Shown: positions 28,301 through 37,091 of the stretch, in pieces
Position numbering within the stretch: the stretch's first letter is position 1
Layout: every line of letters begins with the position of its first letter
NCBI RefSeq assembly: GCF_005121165.3
Contig: NZ_CP034413.3
Location: 1,302,001 to 1,366,000 of the forward strand
DNA from: Dysosmobacter welbionis
Lineage (GTDB): Bacteria; Bacillota; Clostridia; Oscillospirales; Oscillospiraceae
Length of the DNA stretch: 64,000 nt
Direction: 5' to 3'
Translations under genes and position numbers: made by a program
Notes under the pieces: generated by a model
Told to the model about the DNA's origin: nothing
The model's input: the letters and a program-made list of their open reading frames with translations, nothing else
Databases searched by the model: none

Positions 28301-29879
28301 TGGTGCCCGCAAATGTGTAGTGGGAGCCGTTATTGGAATAGATCAGGCCGCCCGCACTGCTGGAACTACAGTTTTCAATCACGCTGTTCGGGCCAAATGT
28401 GATCTGGCCGTACCAGGACCGCAAAAGACTCGCCGAACCCGAAGCGCATTCTGAGATCGTACCGTTGAGGTACACCTCATGGCTGTAGTTGTTGTTGTCG
28501 AGGTCGTCAAAATAGAGCAGCTGGAAACCGTCCACATGAGAAATCTTAGATCCCGCTTTAGTGGTAAAGTTGCAAAATTGGGTCCAGATGGCGCAGTTAT
28601 TGCCTGCGTTGGTGCCGGTCACATTGGTGATCTCTCCAGTGCTGGCAAGGGTAGCTTCACCGTGAGACCGCAGATGGACAGCAACACCGTTCTGCCCCTG
28701 CCAGGCCGCATCGGTACCATGAATATTTTGAATGGTGCCGCCGATGTTAGCGGTGCCGCCGTCTGCATAGAGTGCACGCCCATTCATCATGACACCTTTA
28801 TCGCCGCCTATCGTGCCGCCGTTCATGGTCAAGATGCCGCCCTGGAGCCAGACCGCACCAGCGGGGCCAAAGCTGCCGGACGCACCTTTCTCACGTTCGT
28901 TTTCGGTTGTATCCAAAATGGCGCTGCCTTCTTCCATGATCAGCTCGCCACCGGACAGGCGCACGGCACTCATACCGCCGTAGTTGCGAAGTTCCGCACC
29001 ATCCCCCAAAGTAATCGTACCCATACCGTTGTAAGTTGCGATTATGGCGTCTTGCACAATGCTTGTATTTGGGACCTCACTCCTGCTAACGGTGGTCTCC
29101 CCATCGCCTTCGGAATCGGCCTGCACAAAGTATTCACCTTCGTATTTGCCCATATCATCCAAAATGATGTGGGTCAAAATAAGAGACGAAACGGTCCCTT
29201 GTTCCGTTTCCCCGCCTACTTCGATCATCGCGGGGTTGTAGTGCTGTCTGGCGGGATCTGCGTTGGTATGAAAATTTTCTCCGCGGGAGAGCGTCACAGG
29301 ATCAACACCATAGCTGGTGATGGTCAGCTCTTTCTCCCAGACCCATGCCATTTGGTTCATTTCCACATCTGACATGACATAAATCGTCGCACCATCCGGG
29401 GCTGCTTCCGCCGCCTTTGCCAAGGTGGCATATGGAGCGTCTGCTGTGCCAGTGCCGTCCGCATCATCGCCTGCTGCCGACACATACACCGCGTTCTCAG
29501 CCACAGGCTCTTCTACCACTGTCCCCGGATCCTCAGCAGGCTCTATGGGATCCAGCTCTCCCGCAGGCTCCGTGGGGGCCGTGGGATCCGGACCCTGAGG
29601 GGGATCTCCCGGAACCTCTGTCGGCTCATTTTCCTCTGGATCCCCTGAAGTCCCCGGCTCATTTGGCGCACTGGGGCCATCCGGTTCATCGGCGGTCCCA
29701 CTTTCCACGGCCTCCTGTTTCCCGCCTTCCTCTGCGGGGTCTTTCCGCAAGTCCGATCCATCCTGATTGATCGCAGGATCCGACTCGCCAGTCCCCTCCT
29801 CTGCCGCCAGTGTCGAAACCGGCAGCAGTGTCAGCAGCAGGCACAGCACCATCAAAGCTGATAAGATCCGTTTCTTCAT
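25305..29879 (-). CDS. Large secreted SLH-domain protein with parallel beta-helix
   Basis: ATG at 29877-29879 follows GGAGGAG and starts a clear signal peptide ([20 protein letters not shown], cleavage near STLAAEE). The frame is open further upstream, but that part is a different domain. The 1,524-aa product continues with an acidic Pro/Glu-rich linker (~residues 30-125) and a long repeat region of NGGTI-type beta-helix rungs (~130-650). Several beta-sandwich segments follow, then a [20 protein letters not shown] InlB-B-like repeat, a Listeria-Bacteroides repeat ([12 protein letters not shown]), and three SLH domains at the C-terminus ([21 protein letters not shown] and two more). It should be anchored to cell-wall polymers and act as adhesin or glycan-binding protein. 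Its expression may be set by the invertible segment at 30302-30570. Confidence 0.88.
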   Translation of the reverse strand: MKKRILSALMVLCLLLTLLPVSTLAAEEGTGESDPAINQDGSDLRKDPAEEGGKQEAVESGTADEPDGPSAPNEPGTSGDPEENEPTEVPGDPPQGPDPTAPTEPAGELDPIEPAEDPGTVVEEPVAENAVYVSAAGDDADGTGTADAPYATLAKAAEAAPDGATIYVMSDVEMNQMAWVWEKELTITSYGVDPVTLSRGENFHTNADPARQHYNPAMIEVGGETEQGTVSSLILTHIILDDMGKYEGEYFVQADSEGDGETTVSRSEVPNTSIVQDAIIATYNGMGTITLGDGAELRNYGGMSAVRLSGGELIMEEGSAILDTTENEREKGASGSFGPAGAVWLQGGILTMNGGTIGGDKGVMMNGRALYADGGTANIGGTIQNIHGTDAAWQGQNGVAVHLRSHGEATLASTGEITNVTGTNAGNNCAIWTQFCNFTTKAGSKISHVDGFQLLYFDDLDNNNYSHEVYLNGTISECASGSASLLRSWYGQITFGPNSVIENCSSSSAGGLIYSNNGSHYTFAGTIRDNTASKGMIYLANQGGGGVIATIEETAHIVDNKGLAVRVNNSSNLTMNGGEIARNSSYGIQISGKTDWTGVRFIMNGGKICDNGSYGIYHTVAGKSLVEINGGTISGNKGSSGRQISSSGGYAVAETEEGAGYEYTHVSADVMGEPRTIYVSAGKVELPEGYADVNLGRATNEAVNTLKAGVANEHADWTPVGSSALWVQPSATEYSFELDPTSSPKKTDLYVAYVQVNPDGSPIDGAEVAVEEVENAEKVPIALKDLTAGAPYAVMLFNNKEYTLAPDDITIYTGGGQGEENYDDGGFPKLTINGSVDVKYTGDITSLEIKGVTIPATDDKTMLDQLLENIEAVYTYEDGTVATDDSKPGVYTVTLKWKNGLTNEDVRVNGNNVNLDGAGTLIVRHTQDIEEAQDGANTYVLLTAEPTKAVIHAEAIAKTQTSSWGTVYQPSFYTNDNEDFEIEDIAGIQLLDDSLLIDDDGTDRQALLEQKAEDSDLLNELSDGKTYRYDFHYLDLVDAYNGNAWVSASYGTTIYLPYPDGVTMDNANDLDVQVIHFPGLHREYGIAGQAEVTDAIEACEPEVITAEFDANGIEFDVDRSGFSPFAVVWQENAQTFTITASAGDGGSISPRGSVAVAEGADKIFTITPNGGYTIANVKVDEKSVGAVDSYTFTDVNANHTISATFARDSSGDGGGHDSDPYLRFDSNGGTRFDPIDEDGRSFSLNVYDDEEYGAHIPTRPGYRFTGWYKDSRLTIRVDEDETLRVTSSVTLFAGWTETSVPGMLNGDDHYAYIQGYSDGSVRPNANITRAQVATIFFRLLDENVRDDNLTTSNAFPDVNEDYWANTAISTMARLGVINGRNSGLFDPDANITRAEFAAICARFDDSGVAGVTTFTDTADHWAEDEISRAAALGWIQGYSDDSFRPDQYISRAQAVTMINRVLCRLPEDTDDLLSGMNTWTDCHESDWFYLAIQEATNSHDFVTKDRVYESWTDLNRAPDWSRYE

Positions 29880-29882
29880 CTC

Positions 29883-30284
29883 TTCTCCTCCTTTACACCT
29901 CTCGGCGAGAAAATATCTATCGCAAACATCCTTTTGGATGGAATTGCTCTCATTCTCCGTCCATCCGGCAGCCAACTGCTCCGTATCCAGAATCTGCTCA
30001 TAGGCTTGCTCCGCCGGGAGCCGCACGTTCCGCTCGATCTCCGACCGGGTGGCCAGATACAACTTCCGCAGGCACCAGGGGTTGCACTTGGCCTCCTCCA
30101 CCCGCTTGTCAGACGGCAGGTAGTGATAGAAGGCCCGCAGCTTGGCACCGTACATCTGCACCGTGTTCCGGCTCCTCCCCCGGCGGGAGAGTGTCTCCAG
30201 ATAGGACCGGATCATCTCTGATGTGATGACAGCGCCAGTCTGCTCCCCAGTCTCTGGCAGCCTGGCTGCCTCCGCGCACTGCAT
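29883..30284 (-). other. Recombinase-like N-terminal (SAM-like) domain ORF, in frame with the SLH gene
   Basis: ATG at 30282-30284, behind AGGGGG, opens a ~134-residue frame that runs without a stop into the SLH gene's ATG. Residues ~25-65 ([20 protein letters not shown] followed by [18 protein letters not shown]) match the N-terminal core-binding fold of tyrosine recombinases, but no catalytic R-H-R-H-Y domain follows; the rest ([19 protein letters not shown]...) is unfamiliar. It could be a recombinase scar, a leader peptide coupling translation to the SLH gene, or a regulator of the adjacent switch. It begins 18 bp outside the left inverted repeat, so it would be the first frame transcribed after inversion. 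Confidence 0.6.
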
Positions 30285-30366
30285 ATTCACACCCCCTGTC
30301 AACGGAATTCGCATTCCATCCCGCGCCCGACCAAGCTGGCGCAAGAAGCTCCGCAGAACAAGTGCG

Positions 30367-30393
30367 AAAAAAGCCCGTGCGGCTGGCACGGGC
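30367..30393 (-). terminator. Terminator inside the invertible segment, minus direction
   Basis: GCCCGTGC (30373-30380) pairs with GCACGGGC (30386-30393); read leftward it is followed by six T. In the present orientation it would stop transcripts coming from the recombinase gene before the SLH gene. Confidence 0.8.
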
Positions 30394-30417
30394 GTAAAAA
30401 ATGGCGCAGGGACCAAG

Positions 30418-30451
30418 GCCGGACAAAATTTGACATTTTTCCGGCTTTTTT
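30418..30451 (+). terminator. Terminator inside the invertible segment, plus direction
   Basis: GCCGGA/TCCGGC, extended by AAAAT/ATTTT, followed by TTTTTT. After inversion it would face leftward and lie upstream of the inverted promoter, again insulating the SLH gene from recombinase transcripts. Confidence 0.7.
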
Positions 30452-30476
30452 CTGCTGCCCAAAGCGGCAAAATCCC

Positions 30477-30505
30477 TTGCGGTTAGCTGTCCTTTGTGCT
30501 AAAAT
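30477..30505 (+). promoter_or_regulatory. Promoter inside the invertible segment
   Basis: TTGCGG (30477-30482), 17-bp spacer, TAAAAT (30500-30505) with an extended TGC before the -10. It now reads toward the 3' end of the recombinase gene (antisense). Confidence 0.6.
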
Positions 30506-30572
30506 TTGTCTATTGATATGTAGGACGAACTATTTTTTCACGATCATTTGTGTCGGAATGCGAATTCCGTGA

Positions 30573-31418
30573 TTAGGAGATCAGTCCCAGCCGGTCCAGC
30601 GTCCGCTGGTGTTCTGCGCCAGAGGTCACCAGGTAGATGCGGGTGGTCTCGATGCTGCTGTGGCCCAGCAGGTCCGCCAGCTTGACGATGTCCCGGCTGG
30701 TCCGGTAGAACACCATAGCAAACAGGTGCCGCAGATTGTGGGGGAACACCTTGCGCGGGTCCACCCCGGCGCGCCCGCACAGCCGCTTCATCTCCGCCCA
30801 GATCTGCCGGCGGCCCAGCTCTTTTCCGCTTTTGGTGCGAAAGATTGCACCGGAGGCGGTTTTTTGTTTTTGGGCGTATTGGAGCAGCTTCCGGCAGAGC
30901 TTTTCCGGCAATAGGATGGTGCGGATCTTGCCCTTGAGGGAGATCTCGGCCTTGCCCTGCCGGGCGGCCTCCACCGTGAGATACCGCACCTCGCTGACCC
31001 GGATGCCCGTGGCCCCCATGGCTTCCACCAGCAGGCCCAGCCGCTCCTGTCCCAGCCGGTGCGCCGTGTCCAGCAGGCGCTGGTACTCCGCCTTCGTCAG
31101 TTCCCGGCCGGCGTCCCGGAACAGTCGCCGCTGGACCCTCAGGAATTTCACCCGGCAGCCGCCGAGGCCCAGGAACTCCAGCAGGCTGTTCAGTGCGGAG
31201 AGCTTGGCGTTGATGCTGGCGGGGGCGTAGCCCCGCTCCACCAGATGAGCCTTCCACGCCGCGCTCAACCCTTTGCTGATCTCCCGCCCGTCCAGCCAGC
31301 GTGCGAAGGCCCGGATGTCCCGGAGATACTTCTCCATAGTGGCTTCGCTCTTCTCCTCCAGCCGGAGGTGGCGGGCAAATGCCTGGATTTGCAGGGGAGT
31401 CAGTCTGTCTTCGGTCAT
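30573..31418 (-). CDS. Tyrosine recombinase (XerC/D-like)
   Basis: ATG at 31416-31418 follows AAAGGAGG; the 281-aa length is usual for the family. The N-terminal core-binding domain (residues 1-90, LTPLQIQAFARHLRLEEKS) is followed by the catalytic domain with all expected residues: Arg in GATGIRVSEVRYL, His-x-x-Arg in HNLRHLFAMVF, His in LLGHSSIETTRIYL and the nucleophile Tyr in IYL. The gene ends 2 bp from the right inverted repeat of the candidate switch at 30302-30570, making it the obvious catalyst of inversion. Being close to XerC in length, it could also serve another function, and no attP-like core for an integrative element was seen. Confidence 0.92.
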   Translation of the reverse strand: MTEDRLTPLQIQAFARHLRLEEKSEATMEKYLRDIRAFARWLDGREISKGLSAAWKAHLVERGYAPASINAKLSALNSLLEFLGLGGCRVKFLRVQRRLFRDAGRELTKAEYQRLLDTAHRLGQERLGLLVEAMGATGIRVSEVRYLTVEAARQGKAEISLKGKIRTILLPEKLCRKLLQYAQKQKTASGAIFRTKSGKELGRRQIWAEMKRLCGRAGVDPRKVFPHNLRHLFAMVFYRTSRDIVKLADLLGHSSIETTRIYLVTSGAEHQRTLDRLGLIS

Positions 31419-31469
31419 AAGATGCCTCCTTTTGTGATTTCACAACGATATTTTACCGGATGTGCAAAT

Positions 31470-31513
31470 ATAACAAGGCCCACAGCGGCAGCTGCCGCTG
31501 TGGGCCTTGTTAT
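31470..31513. terminator. 44-bp perfect palindrome, bidirectional terminator
   Basis: 22-bp arms meet without a loop (centre 31491/31492), ending in TTGTTATTTTA to the right and the mirror image to the left. It lies upstream of the recombinase gene and separates it from the relics on the right. Confidence 0.8.
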
Positions 31514-31514
31514 T

Positions 31515-31757
31515 TTAGTGCCGTAATCGTAAGATTTTCTCCAGTTCCAAAAAGCTATACGCGGATCTGCCAGTTTTTCTATGAAGGGACGCGCCTCCTC
31601 CCGTTTTACGGCGAACATGATACCAGAGGCCGTACCGGAAGTCGGTATGTAGAAAAACGTATATGCAAGTTCTTGATTCCGCAAAGGTTCTATCTTTCAA
31701 TACCATCTCAAACGGCTCAGATAGTGCATGTCTGTATTCCTTCCGGAACAGCGGCAT
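31515..31757 (-). pseudogene. Small hypothetical gene remnant
   Basis: A start at 31757 reads MPLFRKEYRHALSEPFEMVL, then a second frame takes over with RNQELAYTFFYIPTSGTASG and AVKREEARPFIEKLADPRIAFWNW, ending in the palindrome at 31513. The joined product would be ~80 aa. Family not recognised; probably frameshifted and dead. Confidence 0.35.
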
Positions 31758-31829
31758 GGAATTCCATACCGCTGTCGTTCTAAAAATACTTCTCTTTTTC
31801 TGTCAGGGTCTCATTTCCGATGATATTCT

Positions 31830-32330
31830 CTAAACTGTCCCATTTTTAGCTGATAGCTTCGATTCCCGCCCCTGGTCACGATGGCCCCCTGAAATCAGAT
31901 CATTCAGATAATCTCTTGTACAGGGCGGCTTCAGGCCAATAGACTCTGCAGTTTCCGATGCTTTGCTTCGGAATGATCGGCCAGGTATGTCATGATGGTC
32001 TCTTCCACCCTTACTCTTATCGCTGTTTTTCTTAAGGAAGAGCTCCAGCAGAGTCCACTCCGGCTCAAACCGCTCTGTGATTACAGGCGCCATACGTAAA
32101 AGATATTGCGATGCCACTGCCGGCATGTTCGCCGACATCAATGAGGCTGCATATTTTCAGTATCGTCCCATTGCGGGAATCGAAGACGCCACCGCTCTTT
32201 GCCTCATTGATTTCCATGCGAACACTACTGGGGTTCGCCATGGTGATGGCGTCCCATTCTTTGATGACCACTCCGAGTCCCGGCAGCTCGCTTCGGGAGC
32301 CCTTGATTCCCCTGAGAAACATACTGTCAA
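31830..32330 (-). pseudogene. Remnant of RecG-like/AlbA_2 ATP-binding regulator, C-terminal part
   Basis: Two minus frames together resemble the C-terminal part of the RecG-related AlbA_2 proteins: an IKEWDAITMANPSSVRMEIN stretch, RNGTILKICSLIDVGEHAGSGI, then FEPEWTLLELFLKKN, matching the usual SLIDvaErrGSGI and eFnpewTiLtl motifs. The DNA-binding N-terminus is missing and the frames are shifted. Probably a decayed accessory regulator; nothing else was recognised up to 32590. Confidence 0.55.
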
Positions 32331-32594
32331 GGCCCGGCGGATGTTGCGCCGCAAAGGCAATGGCAATATCATACCGCAGAAATTTGAATCGTTTTTCCCG
32401 GTTCTATTGCAGAAAATCGCCGCACCGGACAGCGACAAAGCCGGAAAAGCCCCCGAAAACGCGGAATGCTTTTTCCTTTTGAGTGGAGCGATTGTTTCTT
32501 GACGGTTTCTTTTGTGAAAGGCTTTCAATTTTCACAGCTTCTTTCCAAGAATTCGGATATCTTTTCCACTTTTTATAGAATTCGTTGAAAATAC

Positions 32595-32624
32595 TTTACA
32601 GGATACACGCTTTTTTGATATGAT
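32595..32624 (+). promoter_or_regulatory. Promoter of the flavin electron-transfer operon
   Basis: TTTACA (32595-32600), 18-bp spacer, TATGAT (32619-32624), 86 bp upstream of the lipoprotein start. Confidence 0.6.
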
Positions 32625-32710
32625 AAAAAAGTAACAAATCAGAAGTACTATGCTCATTTCTGGGAGCTCATCTCTACGCCGCATCAATCCCAGGATCGGA
32701 GGAAAATCGG

Positions 32711-33757
32711 ATGAAAAAATTTTTAACAGCGATTTTAGTCGCAGCAGCTCTTTTCACAACTGTCGGCTGCAGCGGCCGGCCCGCCACGACAGCGGATGTT
32801 CTCCAGAGTTCCGCGGATGCGGAGGAAGGTTCGTCCCATGACAGCCAGGGCAGCCTCCGCACCGGCCTCTATGCGGTGGGCTCCCTATCCTCCAGCGCCA
32901 GTGCGGGAGAGGAGGACGGTCTGATCCAAACGGATGTGACGATCGTCGCCGTCACCGTGGATGAGACGGGCGTCATCACTGACTGCGTGATCGACGCCGT
33001 ACAGGCAAAGGCAAATTTTGACAGCCAGGGCCAGCTCCTCACGGATCTCACCGTCCCGGTGCCCAGCAAAAATGAACTGGGCGCTGATTACGGCATGGGC
33101 AGCATCAGCGGCATCGGAAAAGAGTGGAACGAGCAGGCCCAGGCTCTGGCGGACTATGTAGTGGGCAAGACGGCCGATGAGGTGCTGGGCATTGCCGTGG
33201 ATGAGGCCACCAAGCCCGCAGAGGCGGACCTGGCCTCCAGCGTCACCATCTCCATCGGCGGCTTCCAGAACGCCATCGCGGAGGCGGTGGACCGCGCCCA
33301 GCCGCTGGGCGCTCAGGCCGGAGATGAGCTGCGGCTGGTGACCAGCAATTCCATGGCCGCCGGCAATGCACCAGAGGGCGCCGCCGGCATGGTGGAGACC
33401 AATGTGAACATCGCCGCCGTGACCATGAACGGAGATGCCATCACCTCCTGCGTGATCGACGCCGTGCAGGCCCAGGTCAGCTTTGACGGCCAGGGACAGC
33501 TCCTCACGGATCTCTCCGCCCCGGTGCCCAGCAAGAATGACCGGGGAGCGGACTACGGCATGGGCGCCGTCAGCAGCATCGGCAAGGAGTGGAATGAACA
33601 GGCGGCGGCCTTTGCCGCCTATGTCACCGGCAAGACCCTGGACGAGGTGGCGGGCATCGCGGTGGATGAGGCCACCAAGCCCGCAGAGGCGGACCTGGCC
33701 TCCAGCGTCACCATCTCCATCGGCGGCTTCCAGGCCCTGCTGGAAAAACTCCGGTGA
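32711..33757 (+). CDS. Lipoprotein with two tandem FMN-binding-like domains
   Basis: ATG at 32711 follows GGAGG. The 348-aa protein has a lipoprotein signal peptide (lipobox TVGC, Cys ~20) and two ~115-residue repeats, roughly residues 75-190 and 230-348. Each repeat has a CVIDAVQA, then (L)LTDL..PVPSKN..GADYGMG and IGKEWNEQA segment and ends EADLASSVTISIGGFQ. The repeats are ~80% alike. The T in SSVTIS sits where FMN-binding domains carry the flavinylated Thr of (S/T)GATxS, but the Gly-Ala is absent, so covalent FMN is only a suggestion. It overlaps apbE by 4 bp and heads an Rnf-like operon, implying an extracytosolic electron carrier tethered to the membrane. Confidence 0.75.
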   Translation: MKKFLTAILVAAALFTTVGCSGRPATTADVLQSSADAEEGSSHDSQGSLRTGLYAVGSLSSSASAGEEDGLIQTDVTIVAVTVDETGVITDCVIDAVQAKANFDSQGQLLTDLTVPVPSKNELGADYGMGSISGIGKEWNEQAQALADYVVGKTADEVLGIAVDEATKPAEADLASSVTISIGGFQNAIAEAVDRAQPLGAQAGDELRLVTSNSMAAGNAPEGAAGMVETNVNIAAVTMNGDAITSCVIDAVQAQVSFDGQGQLLTDLSAPVPSKNDRGADYGMGAVSSIGKEWNEQAAAFAAYVTGKTLDEVAGIAVDEATKPAEADLASSVTISIGGFQALLEKLR

Positions 33758-34785
33758 GGCTCCGGCTGCTGTCCCTGCTGCTCCCCTGCCTCCTTCTGAC
33801 CGCCTGCGCCGCTCCGGAGGAGGTGGAGACGAGGCCCAAGCAATATCAGGCGACCTTTCTGGACGTGTTCGATACAGTGACCACGGTCATGGGCTATGCG
33901 GAGAGCCAGGAGGTCTTTACAGAGACGGCGGAGATGGCTCACGATCTGCTGCTGGAATACCACCAGCTCTACGACATTTACAACGACTATGAGGGGATCC
34001 ACAACCTCAAGACCGTCAATGACCAGGCGGGGATCGCCCCGGTGACGGTGGATGCGCGGATCCTGGATCTGCTGCTCCTGTGCCGGGACCTGTATGCGGA
34101 CAGCGGCGGCAAGGTGAATGCCGCCATGGGGAGCGTCCTTCTGCTGTGGCACGAGGCCCGTGAGGCGTCCGTCAACGACCCGGAGCATGCCTATCTCCCA
34201 GAGGAGGATGCTATCCAGGCCGCGTTGGAGCATACCTCCTTTGACAATGTCGTGCTGGATGAAGCGGCCTCCACGGTGTATCTGACGGACCCGGCACAGC
34301 GCCTGGACGTGGGGGCTGTCGCCAAGGGGTACGCCGCCGGTGCCGTGGCCGCCGCACTGCCGACGGGCATGGTACTGAGTTTGGGCGGCAACGTCTGCGT
34401 TACGGGCCCCAAACCCGACGGCAGCCCCTGGGTGATCGGCGTCCAGAACCCTGATGGGGACGACACGGAGTATGTCCAGCGCCTGGATATCACCAGCGGC
34501 GCGGTGGTCACCAGCGGGGACTATCAACGGTATTACACGGTGGACGGCGTCGCCTACCACCATATCATAGACCCGGATACCGGCTGGCCCGCCCGGCATT
34601 ACCGGTCCGTGACGGTCATCTGCGCGGACTCGGGGCTGGCAGACGCCCTCTCCACGGCGGCATTCATCATGGATGAGGAGAGCGGCCGGATCCTGCTGGA
34701 GACGTATGGCGCAGAGGCGTTGTGGGTCTACGCAGACGGCTCCGCCTCCTGGACGGGGGGCTGTGACGCCTATTTTCATTCATAA
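33754..34785 (+). CDS. apbE: ApbE family FAD:protein FMN transferase (lipoprotein)
   Basis: GTG start at 33754 overlaps the previous stop. The 343-aa protein has a lipobox (LLLTAC) and the ApbE fold: TVMGYAESQEV at the N-terminus, DVGAVAKGYAAGAVAAALP followed by LSLGGNVCVTG, a PWVIGVQNP segment, AVVTSGDYQRYY and HHIIDPDTGWPA with the metal-binding Asp. ApbE enzymes attach FMN from FAD to Ser/Thr of RnfG, RnfD and other exported proteins. Its place between the two-domain lipoprotein and rnfC makes these neighbours the likely targets. Confidence 0.92.
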   Translation: MRLRLLSLLLPCLLLTACAAPEEVETRPKQYQATFLDVFDTVTTVMGYAESQEVFTETAEMAHDLLLEYHQLYDIYNDYEGIHNLKTVNDQAGIAPVTVDARILDLLLLCRDLYADSGGKVNAAMGSVLLLWHEAREASVNDPEHAYLPEEDAIQAALEHTSFDNVVLDEAASTVYLTDPAQRLDVGAVAKGYAAGAVAAALPTGMVLSLGGNVCVTGPKPDGSPWVIGVQNPDGDDTEYVQRLDITSGAVVTSGDYQRYYTVDGVAYHHIIDPDTGWPARHYRSVTVICADSGLADALSTAAFIMDEESGRILLETYGAEALWVYADGSASWTGGCDAYFHS

Positions 34786-34812
34786 ACGGAACATGAGGAG
34801 AGGTGAGATCAT

Positions 34813-36120
34813 ATGCTGCGAAAGCAAACCTTCTGGGGTGGCGTCCACCCCGCGGGGCGCAAGGAGCTGTCCAGCGGAGCACCGCTGGAGGACTGCCCGC
34901 CGCCGCGGGAGGTGGTCATTCCGCTGCTCCAGCATATCGGAAAGCCCTGCACGCCCCTGGTAAAGGCCGGGGACCATGTGGACATGGGGCAGAAGATCGG
35001 TGACGGCGAGGGACTGTGCGTCCCTGTTCACGCCTCGGTGTCAGGCACCGTGAAGGCCGTGGAGCCCCGGAGCCACCCCAGCGGCCAGCCCCATCTGGCT
35101 GTGGTGATCGAGAACGACTTTCAGAACACCTACCACAGCGCGGTCCCGCCCTGCGCCGACACGGATGCCCTGGACGCCGACGCCTTGATCCGCCGCATTC
35201 GGGAGGCCGGGCTGGTGGGCATGGGCGGCGCCACGTTCCCCACCGATATCAAGGCGAACATCGGGAAGGTGGAGACCCTGATCGCCAACGCCTGTGAGTG
35301 TGAGCCCTATATCACGGCGGATGACGCCCTACTCTGCACGGATGCGGACCAGGCGATTCGCGGACTGCGGCTGCTGCGGCAGCTGCTGAAGCCCCGGCGG
35401 ACAGTGATCGCCATTGAGGACAACAAGGAGCGGGCCGTTTCGATCCTGACGGACAAGCTGAAGCAGCAGGACGAGGTGGAACTGGTCGTGCTGCCCACCC
35501 GCTACCCCCAGGGGGCGGAGAAGCAGCTCATCCAGGCAGTCACCGGCCGCCAGGTCCCCTCCGGCGGATTTCCCAAGGATGTGGGGTGTGCGGTCTTCAA
35601 CATCGCCACCTGCGCCAGCGTATGCCGGGCCGTGGCGGACGGGGAGCCCATCCTCCGCCGGATCGTCACGATCACCGGCCACGGGATCAAGGAGCCGAAA
35701 AACCTGATCGTCCCCATCGGGACGCCTTTCGCCCACGCTATCGAGGCGGCGGGCGGCCTGCAGGGGGATGTGTGGAAGGTCATCGCCGGAGGCCCCATGA
35801 TGGGCCGTTCCCAGGCGGATCTCTCCACGCCGGTAATCAAGGGCACCAACGCCATTGTGGCGCTGACCAGCGCCGATGACCTGGAGTCTCCCCACCCCTC
35901 CTGCATCCGCTGCGGCAGGTGCGTGTCCGTCTGCCCGATGGGGCTCCAGCCGCTGTACCTCTATCGCTTCTCCCGCTGCCGGGATGTGGGAATGCTTCGG
36001 CAATACAGCATTCTGGACTGCGTGGAGTGCGGCTGCTGCGCCTACACTTGCCCGGGGAAGCTGCCCATCGTGGCGGCGATCCGGGAGGGAAAACAGCGGG
36101 TAAGGGAGGAACCATCATGA
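34813..36120 (+). CDS. rnfC: RnfC-like electron transport subunit
   Basis: ATG at 34813 with GGAGAGGTGAG upstream. The 435-aa protein has the RnfC N-terminal barrel (FWGGVHPAGRKELSSG and LQHIGKPCTPLVKAGDHVDM), the NuoF-like Rossmann/FMN region (GLVGMGGATFPTDIKA, ANACECEPYITADDAL), the SLBB region, and two 4Fe-4S clusters near the C-terminus (CIRCGRCVSVCP and CVECGCCAYTCP). In the full Rnf complex this subunit takes electrons from or gives them to NADH. Its stop overlaps the rnfD start. The family's usual long C-terminal extension is lacking, as in other clostridial forms. Confidence 0.93.
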   Translation: MLRKQTFWGGVHPAGRKELSSGAPLEDCPPPREVVIPLLQHIGKPCTPLVKAGDHVDMGQKIGDGEGLCVPVHASVSGTVKAVEPRSHPSGQPHLAVVIENDFQNTYHSAVPPCADTDALDADALIRRIREAGLVGMGGATFPTDIKANIGKVETLIANACECEPYITADDALLCTDADQAIRGLRLLRQLLKPRRTVIAIEDNKERAVSILTDKLKQQDEVELVVLPTRYPQGAEKQLIQAVTGRQVPSGGFPKDVGCAVFNIATCASVCRAVADGEPILRRIVTITGHGIKEPKNLIVPIGTPFAHAIEAAGGLQGDVWKVIAGGPMMGRSQADLSTPVIKGTNAIVALTSADDLESPHPSCIRCGRCVSVCPMGLQPLYLYRFSRCRDVGMLRQYSILDCVECGCCAYTCPGKLPIVAAIREGKQRVREEPS

Positions 36121-37091
36121 GGTTTGCCATGTCTTCATCCCCGCATATCCGCTGCGGCGACAACACCCGGCGGATCATGCTGGACGTTTTGATCGCGCTG
36201 CTGCCCACCCTCCTGGCGGGAACGATCTTCTTCGGGCTCCGCTGCCTGCTGCTTGCGGCGGTATCCATTGCGGCCGCAGGATTGGCCGAGGCGCTCTGGA
36301 ACAAGCTTACCCGCCGGTACCAGACCGTGGAAGATCTCTCGGCCGCCGTCACGGGGCTGCTGCTGGCGCTGACGCTCCCGGCCACCGTGCCCTATTGGAT
36401 GGCGGCGGTGGGTGCGGTGTTTGCCGTCATTGTAGTGAAGGCTGCCTTCGGTGGCCTGGGCCAGAACATTTTCAATCCCGCGCTAGCGGCCCGCGCCCTG
36501 CTGCTGTTGCTGTTTCCCGCGTCCATGACCCGTTTCGCGGCCCCTGGGGCATCCGTTCCCCTGGACCTGGGCTCCGCAGACGTGGTCACAGCCGCCACGC
36601 CCCTCCACAGCATGGTGATGCCCGCGCTGCCGGACGTCCCGCTTTCGGAGATGTTCCTGGGCAGCATCGGTGGGTGTATCGGTGAGGTCTCCGCGCTGGC
36701 GCTGCTGATCGGGGGCGGATATCTGGTGGTCCGCGGGGTCATCAAGCTGCGGATCCCCGTCAGCTATCTCGGAACGATGGCGGTCCTGAGCTTCGCCTTC
36801 GCACCGATGGAACCGCTTCGGTGGATGCTGTACAGTCTTCTGGGCGGCGGGGTCCTGCTGGGGGCCCTCTTCATGGCATCGGACTACGCCACCTCCCCCG
36901 CCACGCCCGGCGGGCAGGTGCTCTATGGGATCGGCTGCGGCGTGCTGACCGTGCTCTTCCGCTCCGTCGGTCTCTACCCGGAGGGCGTCACCTACGCGAT
37001 TTTACTGATGAATGCCGCGTCCTGGCTGCTGGAGCGCTTCACGCCCACCCGCCTGTTCGGCGCGCCGCAACGGAAAGGAGGCCTTCGATGA
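36117..37091 (+). CDS. rnfD: RnfD-like membrane subunit
   Basis: ATG at 36117 overlaps the rnfC stop by 4 bp. The 324-aa protein has about nine membrane spans. The family motif GQNIFNPALAARALLL is present, and the covalent FMN site is represented by VVTAATPLHSM, whose second Thr matches the flavinylated Thr of the S/D-x-x-T-x-AT motif. It provides a transmembrane route for electrons via flavin. It is followed by rnfG with another 4-bp overlap. Confidence 0.93.
   Translation: MRFAMSSSPHIRCGDNTRRIMLDVLIALLPTLLAGTIFFGLRCLLLAAVSIAAAGLAEALWNKLTRRYQTVEDLSAAVTGLLLALTLPATVPYWMAAVGAVFAVIVVKAAFGGLGQNIFNPALAARALLLLLFPASMTRFAAPGASVPLDLGSADVVTAATPLHSMVMPALPDVPLSEMFLGSIGGCIGEVSALALLIGGGYLVVRGVIKLRIPVSYLGTMAVLSFAFAPMEPLRWMLYSLLGGGVLLGALFMASDYATSPATPGGQVLYGIGCGVLTVLFRSVGLYPEGVTYAILLMNAASWLLERFTPTRLFGAPQRKGGLR

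Larger units (their letters stand above)
30302..30570. other. Candidate invertible DNA segment (16-bp perfect inverted repeats)
   Basis: ACGGAATTCGCATTCC at 30302-30317 and its exact reverse complement at 30555-30570 bound 237 bp. The right repeat ends 2 bp from the stop of a tyrosine recombinase gene. Inside lie an outward (+) promoter (30477-30505) and two opposed terminators (30367-30393 minus; 30418-30451 plus). Inversion maps the promoter to ~30367-30395 reading leftward into the frame at 30284 and the SLH gene at 29879. The layout is that of a phase-variable promoter switch, present here in the orientation pointing away from the SLH gene. Confidence 0.75.

Noticed and set aside
25305-30470. 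A single 1,721-aa protein starting at 30470
   Set aside because: The frame is open, but it crosses the inverted repeat and a terminator and has a strong ribosome site and signal peptide at 29879. The SLH protein start was placed there.
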